From Bradyrhizobium sediminis (GTDB lineage Bacteria > Pseudomonadota > Alphaproteobacteria > Rhizobiales > Xanthobacteraceae), in NCBI RefSeq assembly GCF_018736085.1, contig NZ_CP076134.1, forward strand, positions 1,436,501 through 1,500,500: DNA of 64,000 bases. Direction: 5' to 3'. The position numbers were made by a program, and so were the translations under genes. How positions within the stretch are numbered: position 1 is the first letter of the stretch; every line of letters begins with the position of its first letter. Below the pieces are notes generated by a model that worked only from the letters and a program-made list of their open reading frames with translations, searched no databases and was not told the origin of the DNA. Shown here piece by piece: positions 1-7,598 of the stretch.

Positions 1-122
1 AGCAGCCCGGCCGCGACGCCGGCGGCAATCCGGCCGTTGCGAGCCTCGGCGGCCTGCGGCGCTGCCACGGCCGAAACAGCCAGGGTGGCGGCGGCAGCGA
101 GCGCCATCAATGTCTTCCTCAT
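1..122 (-). CDS. Small secreted protein, 5' part only
   Basis: The window starts inside this leftward gene, so only about 40 N-terminal codons are visible. They encode a clear Sec signal peptide: a charged start (MRKTLMALA), an Ala/Leu core and a likely cut after a PQAAEA stretch. A Gly/Ala-rich segment with a second hydrophobic run (RIAAGVAAGLL) follows. Small Gly-rich secreted proteins that begin this way are common in Bradyrhizobium and have no known function. I chose the ATG at 122 because an AAAGGTG-like ribosome site precedes it. An in-frame ATG at 140 has none. The rest lies outside the window. Confidence 0.6.
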   Translation of the reverse strand, partial: MRKTLMALAAAATLAVSAVAAPQAAEARNGRIAAGVAAGL

Positions 123-291
123 GGCCTTCACCTTTCTCATTGAACCGGGACCGCCAAATGGTCTGTCCGGGCAAAAGTTCCACATTTTGCTTGAATGATC
201 AATGAACGGACCTGCCCGATTTGGCGACGAATCCGGGCTGGCGCGGTGTTTTTGCGGCGCACAGGCCGGGTTTAGGAGCGAAGGAAACCCA

Positions 292-528
292 ATGACAAAC
301 GCGATGGCGGCATTCGGAATTGCGGCCGGCGGTACCTCCCTGATCTGCTATCTGCTGATGACGCGAAAGCCGAAACGCCGCGCCCTCGGCGGCTCGTCCG
401 GCGACAGTTCCGGGCAGGATGGCGGCATGGCCGGGGGTGACGGCTGGAGCCTGCTGAGCTGGTTCGGCGGCGATAATTCCACGTCCGACAGTTCGGGCAA
501 TCCAGGCGGCGGCGGTGGTGGCGATTGA
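292..528 (+). CDS. Small hypothetical membrane-anchored protein (78 aa)
   Basis: The protein has one hydrophobic segment near the N-terminus (about residues 4-22, FGIAAGGTSLICYLLM), then a basic stop-transfer patch (TRKPKRR). A tail of Gly, Ser and Asp ends in a run of glycines. It therefore looks like a single-span inner-membrane protein with a disordered tail. The reading frame is open upstream to 202, but the ATG at 292 has a good ribosome site (AGGAGCGAAGGA) and gives a sensible membrane protein, so I start it there. I do not recognise a named family. It stands alone, downstream of and divergent from the secreted-protein gene at the window edge. Confidence 0.55.
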   Translation: MTNAMAAFGIAAGGTSLICYLLMTRKPKRRALGGSSGDSSGQDGGMAGGDGWSLLSWFGGDNSTSDSSGNPGGGGGGD

Positions 529-580
529 GTCTGCAAAACCCGCAAGAATGGCGCCATTTGATCTGGCGCAACCGCATCTC

Positions 581-597
581 TTTAGATCAGTTCTAGC
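581..597 (+). promoter_or_regulatory. Candidate Irr box (ICE motif) upstream of bfd
   Basis: The 17 bases TTTAGATCAGTTCTAGC match the rhizobial iron-control element (TTTAGAAYNRTTCTAAA as I recall it) at 14 positions. The site lies about 113 bp before bfd. Irr is the haem-responsive Fur-family regulator that controls iron-storage and haem genes in Bradyrhizobium. Placement before an iron-storage pair fits, but the mismatches at the 3' end make this a prediction only. Confidence 0.45.
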
Positions 598-709
598 CTG
601 CATGTGCGATCACTTTGGAATCGCTTGAAAAGACGGTTTTTCTTTTTGCATCCCGCCGCGCCGTTACATATCGATAGGCTTACGCATCACCGATGAGCCC
701 TGCCGTTTC

Positions 710-973
710 ATGATTGTTTGTTCCTGCAACGTCATCAGCGACCATGATGTCCGTAGCGCCGTCAACGCCGCGGACGATCTTCCACGCAGCCCCAAGCAGG
801 TCTATGACTGCCTCGGCTGCAGCGCCGAGTGCGGTCGATGCGCGCGCACCATCAAGACCATCATCGACGACGCCCTGGGCGCCTGCGCCAAGTCCTGCGG
901 CGCCGGATGCCCGCACAGCGCGGCCGCCGCGGAGCCGCATGTCCATGCCGAGTTCGCGCTCGCGGCCTCCTGA
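710..973 (+). CDS. bfd: Bacterioferritin-associated ferredoxin Bfd
   Basis: This 87-residue protein is a BFD-like [2Fe-2S] protein. In the known system Bfd docks on bacterioferritin and passes electrons to the core so that ferric iron is reduced and released. The CxC pair (Cys4, Cys6) at the N-terminus and the later CGRC pair (Cys41, Cys44) are the expected cluster ligands. Two more cysteines, Cys34 and Cys37 in CLGC, precede them, and a Cys/His-containing tail (SCGAGCPH) follows; both are additional to the minimal fold. It lies directly upstream of bfr on the same strand with a 159-bp gap. A candidate Irr box upstream suggests iron control. Confidence 0.88.
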   Translation: MIVCSCNVISDHDVRSAVNAADDLPRSPKQVYDCLGCSAECGRCARTIKTIIDDALGACAKSCGAGCPHSAAAAEPHVHAEFALAAS

Positions 974-1132
974 AACCTGCAAAGATTCTCCCGCTTGCAC
1001 CATCGGACCCGTTCGGCACGGGTTTGCTGCCGCATATTAACGCATGATCCTGTCGCCCAACCGCTTACCCTTTGGAGGGTCTTGCGCTAGTAGGCTTCTG
1101 AATCCACCTTACCTCGGCAGCGGGAGTGCATC

Positions 1133-1618
1133 ATGCAGGGCGACGCAAAGGTCATCGAATATCTCAACAAGGGTCTTCGCAGCGAACTCACCGCCATCAA
1201 CCAGTACTGGCTGCATTACCGGCTGCTCGCCAACTGGGGCCTCCTGGAAATGGCCAAGGTCTGGCGCAAGGAATCCATCGAGGAGATGGAGCACGCCGAC
1301 AAGTTCACCGACCGGATCCTGTTCCTCGACGGCTTTCCCAACATGCAGGTGCTCGATCCCTTGCGGATCGGCCAGAACGTCAAGGAGATCATCGAGTGCG
1401 ATCTCGCCGCCGAGATCAGCGCCCGCACGCTCTATCAGGAAGCGGCGACCTATTGCCATGGCGTCAAGGACTACGTCTCGCGCGATCTGTTCGAGAGCCT
1501 GATGAAGGACGAGGAACACCACATCGATTTCCTCGAAACCCAGCTTGATCTGATCAAACGCATCGGGCTCGAGCTCTACACCCAGAAGCATGTCGGCGGG
1601 CTCGAGAGCGAGGGCTAG
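1133..1618 (+). CDS. bfr: Bacterioferritin
   Basis: This is a 161-residue bacterioferritin of normal length. It stores iron as a ferric mineral inside a 24-subunit haem-containing shell in the cytoplasm. All ferroxidase ligands known from E. coli Bfr are at the same positions: Glu18, Glu51, His54, Glu94, Glu127 and His130. Met52, the haem ligand shared between two subunits, is also present. It pairs with the bfd gene upstream, which would release the stored iron. The start ATG follows a GCGGGAG stretch. The stop codon overlaps the remnant of a leftward gene that lies downstream. Confidence 0.95.
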   Translation: MQGDAKVIEYLNKGLRSELTAINQYWLHYRLLANWGLLEMAKVWRKESIEEMEHADKFTDRILFLDGFPNMQVLDPLRIGQNVKEIIECDLAAEISARTLYQEAATYCHGVKDYVSRDLFESLMKDEEHHIDFLETQLDLIKRIGLELYTQKHVGGLESEG

Positions 1619-1815
1619 GGCAACGCAACTAAGTCGTCCGGATCTACCGACACCTTGCCCTTGCCGCCGACGCGCAGCGTCTCGTCGATACCAGGCACGA
1701 AGAAGATCAGCTGCACCAAGCCCGAACCCTCCACGATGTTCCTGAAACTGTCGATCCGGTTGTTGCCGGAGCGGTCGGGCATCAACAGCCGGTTCGGCCC
1801 GGCGATGGATCCGGA
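1615..1815 (-). pseudogene. Remnant of a PPOX-type FMN flavoprotein gene
   Basis: On the minus strand one frame reads as the middle of a pyridoxamine-5'-phosphate-oxidase-like flavoprotein. Recognisable pieces are PNRLLMPDRSGNNRIDSFRN, a LVQLIFFVPGIDETLRVGG stretch and a VSVDPDD end, closed by a TAG inside the end of bfr. The family normally has about 200 residues. Here there is no start, no N-terminal half and no C-terminal part, and the frame does not continue into anything recognisable above about 1815. I read it as a decayed fragment left by a deletion. A different, intact PPOX-fold gene lies at 40604-41209. Confidence 0.55.
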
Positions 1816-1929
1816 TAGATCGTCTTGAGGTCGCTGGCGGCAAGCTCGGTCAAGATTGCTCTCCGGCCGGAAGATGCTCTCGCAAAACTATCATGACGAA
1901 GCGCGCCCGCAAAGCGAGCGCGGCCTCAC

Positions 1930-2283
1930 TCACACCGCGTCTGCAGGGACAAAGCAGCTGATCACGATGCTGCCGCGATGATGCACGTACCACACCACGG
2001 CTTCGCCGACCGGGTTGCCGCGGTCGCGGATGATGGCGTGCGCCGGCACCTGCATCCATTTGCCCTCGATAGGTACCCAGTAGGCGCCGCCACGGACGTC
2101 GTACTCGGTGCGATGACCGTCGGAGATGTCGCAGCAGGGCACGCCGTTGGGCGCGATCACGCTCTTGAACCAGGCGCGGATATCAGGGGGAACGTGCTCG
2201 TACTGCCCGTTGTCGAAGGCGAACGCCGCGCCCGCCAGTGCGCAACAGCACGCCAGCAGCGCGGCCTGCGCGAACCTTCGCAT
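1930..2283 (-). CDS. Hypothetical secreted protein (117 aa)
   Basis: The protein begins with a strong signal peptide (MRRFAQAALLACCCALAG, cut near AAFAF). The mature part is about 95 residues and includes a SVIAPNGVPCCDISDGHRT stretch with a vicinal Cys pair, a YWVPIEGKW segment and a late Cys (ISCFVPADAV). The frame is open much further upstream, but the ATG at 2283 directly follows a GGAGG ribosome site and starts the signal peptide, so it is the better start. It resembles a widespread rhizobial family of unknown function, and I cannot give a role. The next gene upstream on the same strand is a YjbR-like protein. Confidence 0.65.
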   Translation of the reverse strand: MRRFAQAALLACCCALAGAAFAFDNGQYEHVPPDIRAWFKSVIAPNGVPCCDISDGHRTEYDVRGGAYWVPIEGKWMQVPAHAIIRDRGNPVGEAVVWYVHHRGSIVISCFVPADAV

Positions 2284-2435
2284 GCGATCCTCCACGCTTC
2301 TGCGTCCGCATCGCCACGTCCGGACTTGCCGCCGCCACGAATCGAACGATTGCATGCGATTAGGCCCGAGCTGCCGGGCGGATGCATGCTCAAAAAATAT
2401 GCGACGAGCGGTCTGCGGTTTGATGCGGCGCGGAA

Positions 2436-2783
2436 TCAGGACTTCGCCGTTGGTTGCAGCTTGAGCAGCGTCTTCGGCGCGACGTTGCGCCACGCCATTG
2501 AAAGAGCGCTCCTGAGCGTCGTCTGATCGGCTTTCGCAAGCCGTACATTGGTGTAGCCTTGCTTGCCCCATGCTCCGGGGATCGGGCGGAAGATTTCGGG
2601 CTCTGCCTCCACCAGCACCGACTGCTGCTCGGGCGTGAGCTTCACCATGCCCCATTTGTCGTCGGGATAGCCGAGCGTAGCGAAGATGCGCTTGCCGGCG
2701 CGGAAGTCCGTGCGCCCCTGATGCGAGCCCTCGATCGCTTCAGGCTGGGAAAGTGCGACACGGCGAAAGCGGCTCGACGACAT
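2436..2783 (-). CDS. MmcQ/YjbR-family protein
   Basis: This 115-residue protein fits the small MmcQ/YjbR fold, which is double-wing-like. Its hallmarks are GRTDFRAGKRIFATLGYPDD near residues 22-42, the WGMVKLTPEQQ segment, and a C-terminal helix that starts at TTLRSALSMAWRNVAPK. Members are often annotated as DNA-binding, but their true role is unknown. I start at the ATG at 2783 (MSSSRFRRVAL). The frame upstream is open but composed like antisense sequence. It is leftward and sits between two secreted-protein genes with which it could share a transcript. Confidence 0.75.
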   Translation of the reverse strand: MSSSRFRRVALSQPEAIEGSHQGRTDFRAGKRIFATLGYPDDKWGMVKLTPEQQSVLVEAEPEIFRPIPGAWGKQGYTNVRLAKADQTTLRSALSMAWRNVAPKTLLKLQPTAKS

Positions 2784-2836
2784 CTGTGCTCTCTCCCGAA
2801 ATACGGCCGCTTGGCAGCGGGCCTGGCATATGGCGG

Positions 2837-3445
2837 CTATTTCGTCGTCACCAGATCGCCGAACAGCGTGTAGTTGGCTTTCGGCCCCTGCATCACCAGC
2901 GTCCAGTGCGAAAAATCGTCGGCGCTGGTGCAGCTGTTGCCGGCGCCTTGCAGGATCAGCGTCAGCAACTGACGCGGTGCGATGCCGGGCCGGAACACGC
3001 CGCTGCCCGCGGCCGGCGCGGTGAGCTTCCATTCCTTGTAAAGCGCGGGCCCGTGTCCGCGGTCGGGGCGGTCGCGCGGGTCGACTTCGAACACCGACAC
3101 CGTGTTGGGACGGGCCAGCGCCAGGGCGCCGGTGTGGCCGGTCTTGTCGCGGAACGACAGCACCAGCCGGTCGTCCAGCCATTTGGCCGTGAATTCATAA
3201 CTTCCCGAAGGCGTGGCGATGCCTTCGATCCCCTCGACGTCGCCTTCGCCGGTGAACAGCGTCGCCTTGCCGGAAAAGCGCAGGCTCTCGATCTCCTGGC
3301 GCTTGCCGGAGTCCAGCGCCACCGTCGCGACGTTGCGCTGGCCTGCGTTGGTGCAGCAGGCACAGGCGAAGGCGGGCGAGGCGGCGCCGATCAGGACAAG
3401 CAAAGCTGCGGCAAGGCGAAGGCCATGGCGGATCAATTCGGTCAT
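2837..3445 (-). CDS. Hypothetical secreted protein with N-terminal CACC motif
   Basis: This 202-residue protein has a signal peptide (about residues 1-27, ending ASPAFA). Immediately after the predicted cut comes a CACC cluster, so the mature protein would begin with three nearby cysteines. The rest looks like a beta-rich periplasmic domain (SGKATLFTGEGD, SYEFTAKWLDDRLVLSF). Near the end NSCTSADDFSHW supplies another Cys. I do not recognise a named family. The cysteine cluster at the mature N-terminus could bind a metal or be oxidised, but that is inference. A 53-bp gap separates it from the YjbR-like gene, so they may be co-transcribed. Confidence 0.65.
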   Translation of the reverse strand: MTELIRHGLRLAAALLVLIGAASPAFACACCTNAGQRNVATVALDSGKRQEIESLRFSGKATLFTGEGDVEGIEGIATPSGSYEFTAKWLDDRLVLSFRDKTGHTGALALARPNTVSVFEVDPRDRPDRGHGPALYKEWKLTAPAAGSGVFRPGIAPRQLLTLILQGAGNSCTSADDFSHWTLVMQGPKANYTLFGDLVTTK

Positions 3446-3526
3446 CGGTTGTTCCTTCGCCGCGTCATCGGATGATCGACGTGGCGGCTGACGCGTTCCA
3501 CAGCAGGGCCAGGGCGTTCGCGCAAG

Positions 3527-3772
3527 CTAGGCCTTGTCCTCGACATCGGTGTCCGGACGGTCGATGCCGGCGGCGGTTTCGGTGTGCCAGATGCCGTCGG
3601 GGGTCTCGTACTCGATCACTTCGGTGCGCCCGGGCACGCGCTGTTCGGCGGCGGCGCGCTTGGCGGCGGCAAGCGCTGCGGCATGGGTCGCGAAGGCTTC
3701 CGAAAACACGCCATTGACGGTGTAGGCCCAGCCGTCGTCGTGCTGAACGATCCGGTAGATGACGTGGCTCAT
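3527..3772 (-). CDS. DUF2188-type small protein
   Basis: This is an 81-residue protein with the pattern of the DUF2188 family. The N-terminal strand pair (HVIYRIVQHDDGWAYTVNG) is followed by an alanine-rich helix (FATHAAALAAAKRAAAEQR) and a final strand with YETPDGIWHTE. It has no signal peptide and is probably cytoplasmic. Function is unknown. It is leftward and divergent from the DUF2277 gene at 3933. Confidence 0.7.
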   Translation of the reverse strand: MSHVIYRIVQHDDGWAYTVNGVFSEAFATHAAALAAAKRAAAEQRVPGRTEVIEYETPDGIWHTETAAGIDRPDTDVEDKA

Positions 3773-3932
3773 CGGGAACTCGCTGTTTTGCTGGCGCGGG
3801 CACGGCGACCCGGGGGGTGAACGACCGGCCTATTCTATGACAAAATGGGGCGCGATGTAGGGGTTGCTTCTGGCCGTTCGTCCTTTCGTAGGGACGCAGG
3901 ATCAGGGCGCCGGCGGGCAAGGGAGAAGATAA

Positions 3933-4199
3933 ATGTGCCGTAACATCAAGACGCTGTTCAATTTCGAGCCGCCGGCGACCGAGCAGGAGATCGAGGCCTC
4001 CGCGCTGCAATTCGTGCGGAAGCTGTCGGGCTTCAACAAGCCGTCGCAGGCCAACGCGGAGGCCTTCGACCGCGCCGTCGCCGAGGTCGCGGCCTCGGCC
4101 CGGCGGCTGCTGACGTCGCTGCATACCCATGCCCCGGCGCGCGACCGCGAGACCGAGGCCGAGAGGGCGAAGGAGCGGTCGCGGCTGCGGTTTGGCTGA
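3933..4199 (+). CDS. DUF2277 family protein
   Basis: This 88-residue protein starts MCRNIKTLFNFEPPATEQEI, which is the signature opening of DUF2277. It continues with the typical ALQFVRKLSGFNKPSQANAE helix-turn-helix-like segment, then a charged C-terminal tail. Members are short cytoplasmic proteins found in many bacteria, with no established function. The invariant MCRNIK start makes the start codon secure, and it is preceded by a GGGAGAAG ribosome site. It is a single gene, divergent from the DUF2188 gene. Confidence 0.85.
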   Translation: MCRNIKTLFNFEPPATEQEIEASALQFVRKLSGFNKPSQANAEAFDRAVAEVAASARRLLTSLHTHAPARDRETEAERAKERSRLRFG

Positions 4200-4288
4200 G
4201 CGGTTCGCGGTTACGTGATCCGCCTCACGGTGCAGCGAGACGGCGGCGCTCATGATGGCTTGAAGCCGTTCAGCCGCTGGAGAGAACC

Positions 4289-4516
4289 ATGAACCCGGGA
4301 ACCTCATTGAAACTCAGCGCCATCGCTTTCACGGTTCTATGGACCGGCTGGATGCTGTGGTGGGGTGGATCGTTCGAGCGCGCCAACGTCATCCTGCTCA
4401 TGATCTGCGGTATCGTGGCTGGTTATGTGTGGTACCGCGCCATGCGCTGGCAATTCCAGCGCACCGGCATGCTGCCACGAAACGAAGGTCCGGCCGATCC
4501 GGCAGCGAAGCGATAG
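4289..4516 (+). CDS. Small two-span membrane protein (75 aa)
   Basis: Two hydrophobic segments (about residues 8-27, SAIAFTVLWTGWMLWW, and 32-48, NVILLMICGIVAGYVWY) predict a two-helix inner-membrane protein. A charged tail (QRTGMLPRNEGPADPAAKR) follows. There is no named family that I recognise. A GGAGAGA ribosome site lies just before the ATG. Its stop is 7 bp from the end of the leftward gene at 4524, so the two genes converge. Confidence 0.6.
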   Translation: MNPGTSLKLSAIAFTVLWTGWMLWWGGSFERANVILLMICGIVAGYVWYRAMRWQFQRTGMLPRNEGPADPAAKR

Positions 4517-4523
4517 GCGCTTG

Positions 4524-4730
4524 CTACTGCACGGCGAGTTGAATATTCGACGTCACCATCACGGGCTGGCCGGCCTTGACGACACGGACATGCCCGCCTT
4601 GGGCGATGCCGTTGCTGCCGCCGGTATGGGCGGCGATGCTGATGCCGGCGACAGCAATCGCGCCGATCAGCGCCACGGTCACGACCTTCAAATGTGTGGT
4701 TCTGTCGACGCTGTAAAATGAGTGATTCAT
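4524..4730 (-). CDS. Small secreted or membrane-anchored protein (68 aa)
   Basis: The protein starts MNHSFYSVDRTTHLKV and then has one hydrophobic segment (VTVALIGAIAVAGISIAA), followed by about 35 polar residues (HVRVVKAGQPVMVTSN). Proteins with this opening recur in Bradyrhizobium and have no known role. The N-terminus is long for a cleaved signal, so it could stay anchored with its C-terminus in the periplasm. The start at 4730 lies behind a run of G residues that can serve as ribosome site. An in-frame ATG 36 bp upstream is less likely. Confidence 0.6.
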   Translation of the reverse strand: MNHSFYSVDRTTHLKVVTVALIGAIAVAGISIAAHTGGSNGIAQGGHVRVVKAGQPVMVTSNIQLAVQ

Positions 4731-4887
4731 TCCAAGCCCCCCACCATTCAACCGATCTGCCCGCATGCTCCTTATGATGCTTGGTAACCGCTGACGCCGG
4801 AGACCGCCATTTCGCTCGATGCCTTAAGGCGAGTTCCCTACGTAGTTTGCCGGAGGCGGCCTGCTGCTGGCCGGCTCAACCGGCTGG

Positions 4888-6060
4888 CTAACCCGCGTCC
4901 CACGCGACCGGCAGATTGAACAGCCCGCGAAACGCCCAGCCGCCGATCCGCACTTGCTCGCCATCGTCGAGCCGCAGGCCCTTCAATCTCGCAAACACGC
5001 TCGGCAGCGCGACGTCGGCGACCATCGCCCGGGAGGCGAAGGCGCCGGCGCAATAATGCGGGCCGGCGCCGAAGGCGATGCTCTTCTGGGTATCGCGGGT
5101 GAGGTCGAAGCGGTCGGGGTCTTCGAAGCAGGCCTCGTCGCGATTGGCTGAGCCGAACATGAAGAACACGCGGTCCTCCGGCTCGAAATCGACGCCGCCA
5201 TAGGACCACGGCTTCGCCACCCGCCGCGGCGACATTCCGATCGGCGCGATCCAGCGGGCATATTCCTCGAACACGTCGAGCCACTTCGCCTTGCCTTCGC
5301 GGACCAGCGCGAGCTGATCGGGATGGGTCAGGAGCGCCCAGACCGTGCCGGAGATGGCGTCGCGCGGCTCGTTCTGCCCGCCTGAGATCGCAAGCTTGAT
5401 GTTGGCTCGGATGCTCGGGATCGGCTGGCCGGCCGCCAATAGCACGCTGAGGATCGAGGTGTTGGGGTGCTTGGTCACCACCGGGATCATGTCGTCGATC
5501 GCGGCGTCGATGCCGGCGGTGGCGGCATGGCAGCGCGCCTCCACTTCCTTGTTGCCGGTGTAATTGGCGATGCCATCGATCATCGCCTGCGACCACGCGT
5601 CCATGTCCGCAAAGCGCACATTGGTGAGCCCGGTGATGTCCTTCAGGCACTCGGCTGACAGCGGCAGCGCGAAAGCCTTGCAGAGGTCGGCGCGCCCGAG
5701 CGGCGCCAGCTCGTCGAGGATGCGGTCGGCATGGGCCTGGAACTGCCGGCTCCAGGTGTCGCGCACGGCGCGCGGCGACACCGAGGGAAACATCGCTGCG
5801 CGCTCGGCCATGTGCGCGTCGCCGTCCTTGCGCATCATGTTGTGGCCCATCAGCGTGTTCATCAGCCCGGCCGGCTGATGCGAGGAGAACACGTCGATGC
5901 GTTTTTCCTGGGTGAAGATATCGTCACGCCGGGTGAACACGGTGGAGCCGAGCTGCGGCACGAACGCGATCGGCGCCTGTTTTCGCATCTTCGCCAGATC
6001 GGGATAGGGGTCGGCCCAGAATCGGGCGACATCGATATCGAAATGCGGCGCGTTGGACAT
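4888..6060 (-). CDS. Cytochrome P450
   Basis: This 390-residue soluble bacterial P450 carries the haem-binding loop FGAGPHYCAGAFASR, with Cys337 as the thiolate ligand. It also has an EEYARW...SPRR region matching the K-helix/meander and a PDRFDLTRD stretch before the haem loop. The I-helix reads SGGQNEPRD. The usual acid-threonine pair that helps activate oxygen is therefore changed: the position after Glu is Pro, not Thr. Such enzymes are known among P450s, but the change suggests unusual proton delivery or chemistry. I start at the ATG at 6060 (MSNAPHFDI) rather than at an upstream in-frame codon. No ferredoxin or reductase gene is adjacent, so redox partners and substrate are unknown. Confidence 0.9.
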   Translation of the reverse strand: MSNAPHFDIDVARFWADPYPDLAKMRKQAPIAFVPQLGSTVFTRRDDIFTQEKRIDVFSSHQPAGLMNTLMGHNMMRKDGDAHMAERAAMFPSVSPRAVRDTWSRQFQAHADRILDELAPLGRADLCKAFALPLSAECLKDITGLTNVRFADMDAWSQAMIDGIANYTGNKEVEARCHAATAGIDAAIDDMIPVVTKHPNTSILSVLLAAGQPIPSIRANIKLAISGGQNEPRDAISGTVWALLTHPDQLALVREGKAKWLDVFEEYARWIAPIGMSPRRVAKPWSYGGVDFEPEDRVFFMFGSANRDEACFEDPDRFDLTRDTQKSIAFGAGPHYCAGAFASRAMVADVALPSVFARLKGLRLDDGEQVRIGGWAFRGLFNLPVAWDAG

Positions 6061-6179
6061 GGCGTTCGGCTCCCCACCCGGGGCTTTCCGCCCGGCTGCA
6101 GGGAACTCTAGCGTGAATCCCGCAACAGTGAATACCAAGCCTGAGTTGCGCCCTCCGCGGTAAGCCGGATGCGGTCGCC

Positions 6180-6425
6180 CTAGTCCCGATGCTCGGGCAC
6201 GTCGATGCCGTCGGCCACATATTGACGGATCTTGTTGCGCAGGGTGCGCACGGACACCCCGAGCACGCGCGCGGCGCGGGTGCGGTTGCCGCCGCAGCGG
6301 CCGAGCGTCTGCAGCACCAGTTCGCGTTCGACCTCGCCGACGGTGGACCCGATCAGCAGCGGCACGATTTCATTCGGAGCGAGTGCGGGCGCCGGCACAG
6401 GCGGCGCGGAAACAGCATGGGTCAT
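6180..6425 (-). CDS. Orphan Fis-type helix-turn-helix protein (81 aa)
   Basis: The C-terminal two thirds are a Fis/NtrC-type DNA-binding domain. EVERELVLQTLGRCGGNRTR is followed by AARVLGVSVRTLRNKIRQY, the standard helix-turn-helix. The protein lacks the receiver and AAA+ domains of NtrC-like activators. It resembles the C-terminus of flagellar regulator FlbD, with a short Pro/Ala-rich N-terminus (HAVSAPPVPAPALAP). It could be a stand-alone nucleoid or regulatory protein, or the surviving tail of a larger regulator. The start at 6425 follows a GGGAGGTG ribosome site, which argues for a genuine small gene. It lies 119 bp upstream of the P450 gene on the same strand. Confidence 0.75.
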   Translation of the reverse strand: MTHAVSAPPVPAPALAPNEIVPLLIGSTVGEVERELVLQTLGRCGGNRTRAARVLGVSVRTLRNKIRQYVADGIDVPEHRD

Positions 6426-6667
6426 CAACACCTCCCGATCAACGCCCGCTCGAATCATGGAGCGGCAACATCGAGAACAAACTACCCCCAACAACCAGAA
6501 CGTGCGCGGAGTCGGTTAACAAATTGCTAACGCCGGCGGTATGGAACCGGACGAGGCCCGGTTCCACACCCGGTTCCATATCCTTGCGGTCCCCAATGAG
6601 CGTCATCATCCGCGAAAGCGGATGATCCAGTACGCCGTGGCCTCTCGATTCATCACAGCCGTCCCGG

Positions 6668-6702
6668 AGTACTGGGTCGCCCGGTCGAGCGGGCGACGAC
6701 AG
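6668..6702. repeat. Dispersed palindrome (GTACTGG-type), copy 1
   Basis: A stem of GTCGCCCG and CGGGCGAC around GTCGAG (6676-6697) lies inside a longer repeat beginning AGTACTGGGTCGCCCGGTC. A near-identical unit is at 14310-14345. It follows the SDR stop codon and may also end its transcript. The rest of the 6426-6714 gap holds further short inverted repeats (GGAACCGG/CCGGTTCC near 6544-6580, and a CATCCGC/GCGGATG pair near 6607-6628) and no gene. Confidence 0.6.
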
Positions 6703-6714
6703 CGTTGGGCTCGC

Positions 6715-7482
6715 TCAGATCGTCCGGTAGCCGCCATCGACCATCACGATGGTGCCGCTGACATAGGCCGACAGATCCGAGGCGAGGAACACGGCCGGTC
6801 CCACGATATCCTCCGGCTTGCCCGCGCGGCCGAGCGGCGTGTGCTCGATGAACACTTTCGCCAGCTCCGGATTGCTGGCGCGCACCTTTTCGTTGAGCGG
6901 CGTTTCGATGAAGCCCGGGCCGATCGCATTGACGCGGACGCCGTCCTTGCCGAGTTCGGCGGCAAGCGCCTTGGTGAAGCCGAGCACGCCGTGCTTCGAG
7001 GCGGTGTAGGCGGGCGAACTCGGCGTGCGCAGATGCACGAAGGACTGGATCGAGCCGATATTGACGATGCGCCCCCTGGCGGCGCGCAAGGGCGCGAGAA
7101 ACGCGTTGGTCACGTTGAACACGCCGGTGAGGTTGATGGCGATGATGTCTTCCCAGTCGTTGATCACGGCCTCGGGCGCGCCCAGCATGCCGTTGCGCCG
7201 CGCGATGCCGGCATTGTTGACCAGGATCGAGACCTGCCCGACCTTGTCGGCGACCTTCTTCGCCACCGCGACGCAGTCCTCGCGTTTGGTGACGTTGAGC
7301 ACGAAACTCTCGGCTCTGCCGCCCGCACTGCGAATTTCCTGCGCGGCTTCGGCCAGCGCCTTCTCGTTCATGTCGAGCAGCACCACCTGCGCGCCCTCGC
7401 GGGCGTAGCCCGCCGCGATCGCGCGCCCGATTCCGGAAGCAGCACCGGTGACGACCGCGATGTGGTTTTGGAGAAGGGGCAT
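6715..7482 (-). CDS. SDR-family oxidoreductase
   Basis: This 255-residue classical short-chain dehydrogenase/reductase has the NAD(P) motif TGAASGIG (residues about 12-19), the NNAG motif (LVNNAGIA), the catalytic Ser in NIGSIQSF, and the YTASK active-site Tyr/Lys. It ends with the usual VDGGYRT. An acidic residue after the second strand (LLDMNEKA) suggests NAD rather than NADP. The substrate is not evident. I chose the ATG at 7482 (MPLLQNHIAVVTG), which has an AGAGGAAACGCC ribosome site. It faces the J-domain gene divergently. Confidence 0.9.
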   Translation of the reverse strand: MPLLQNHIAVVTGAASGIGRAIAAGYAREGAQVVLLDMNEKALAEAAQEIRSAGGRAESFVLNVTKREDCVAVAKKVADKVGQVSILVNNAGIARRNGMLGAPEAVINDWEDIIAINLTGVFNVTNAFLAPLRAARGRIVNIGSIQSFVHLRTPSSPAYTASKHGVLGFTKALAAELGKDGVRVNAIGPGFIETPLNEKVRASNPELAKVFIEHTPLGRAGKPEDIVGPAVFLASDLSAYVSGTIVMVDGGYRTI

Positions 7483-7598
7483 TGGCGTTTCCTCTGTGTT
7501 TTTGGTTTTTGAATTCGGACAAGCTAATTCAAGTTTGAGCGGCCGCAAACGGAAAGCTTTACCGGGAGAGTTGTATTCGTCTTGTCCGGTGTTGCGCC

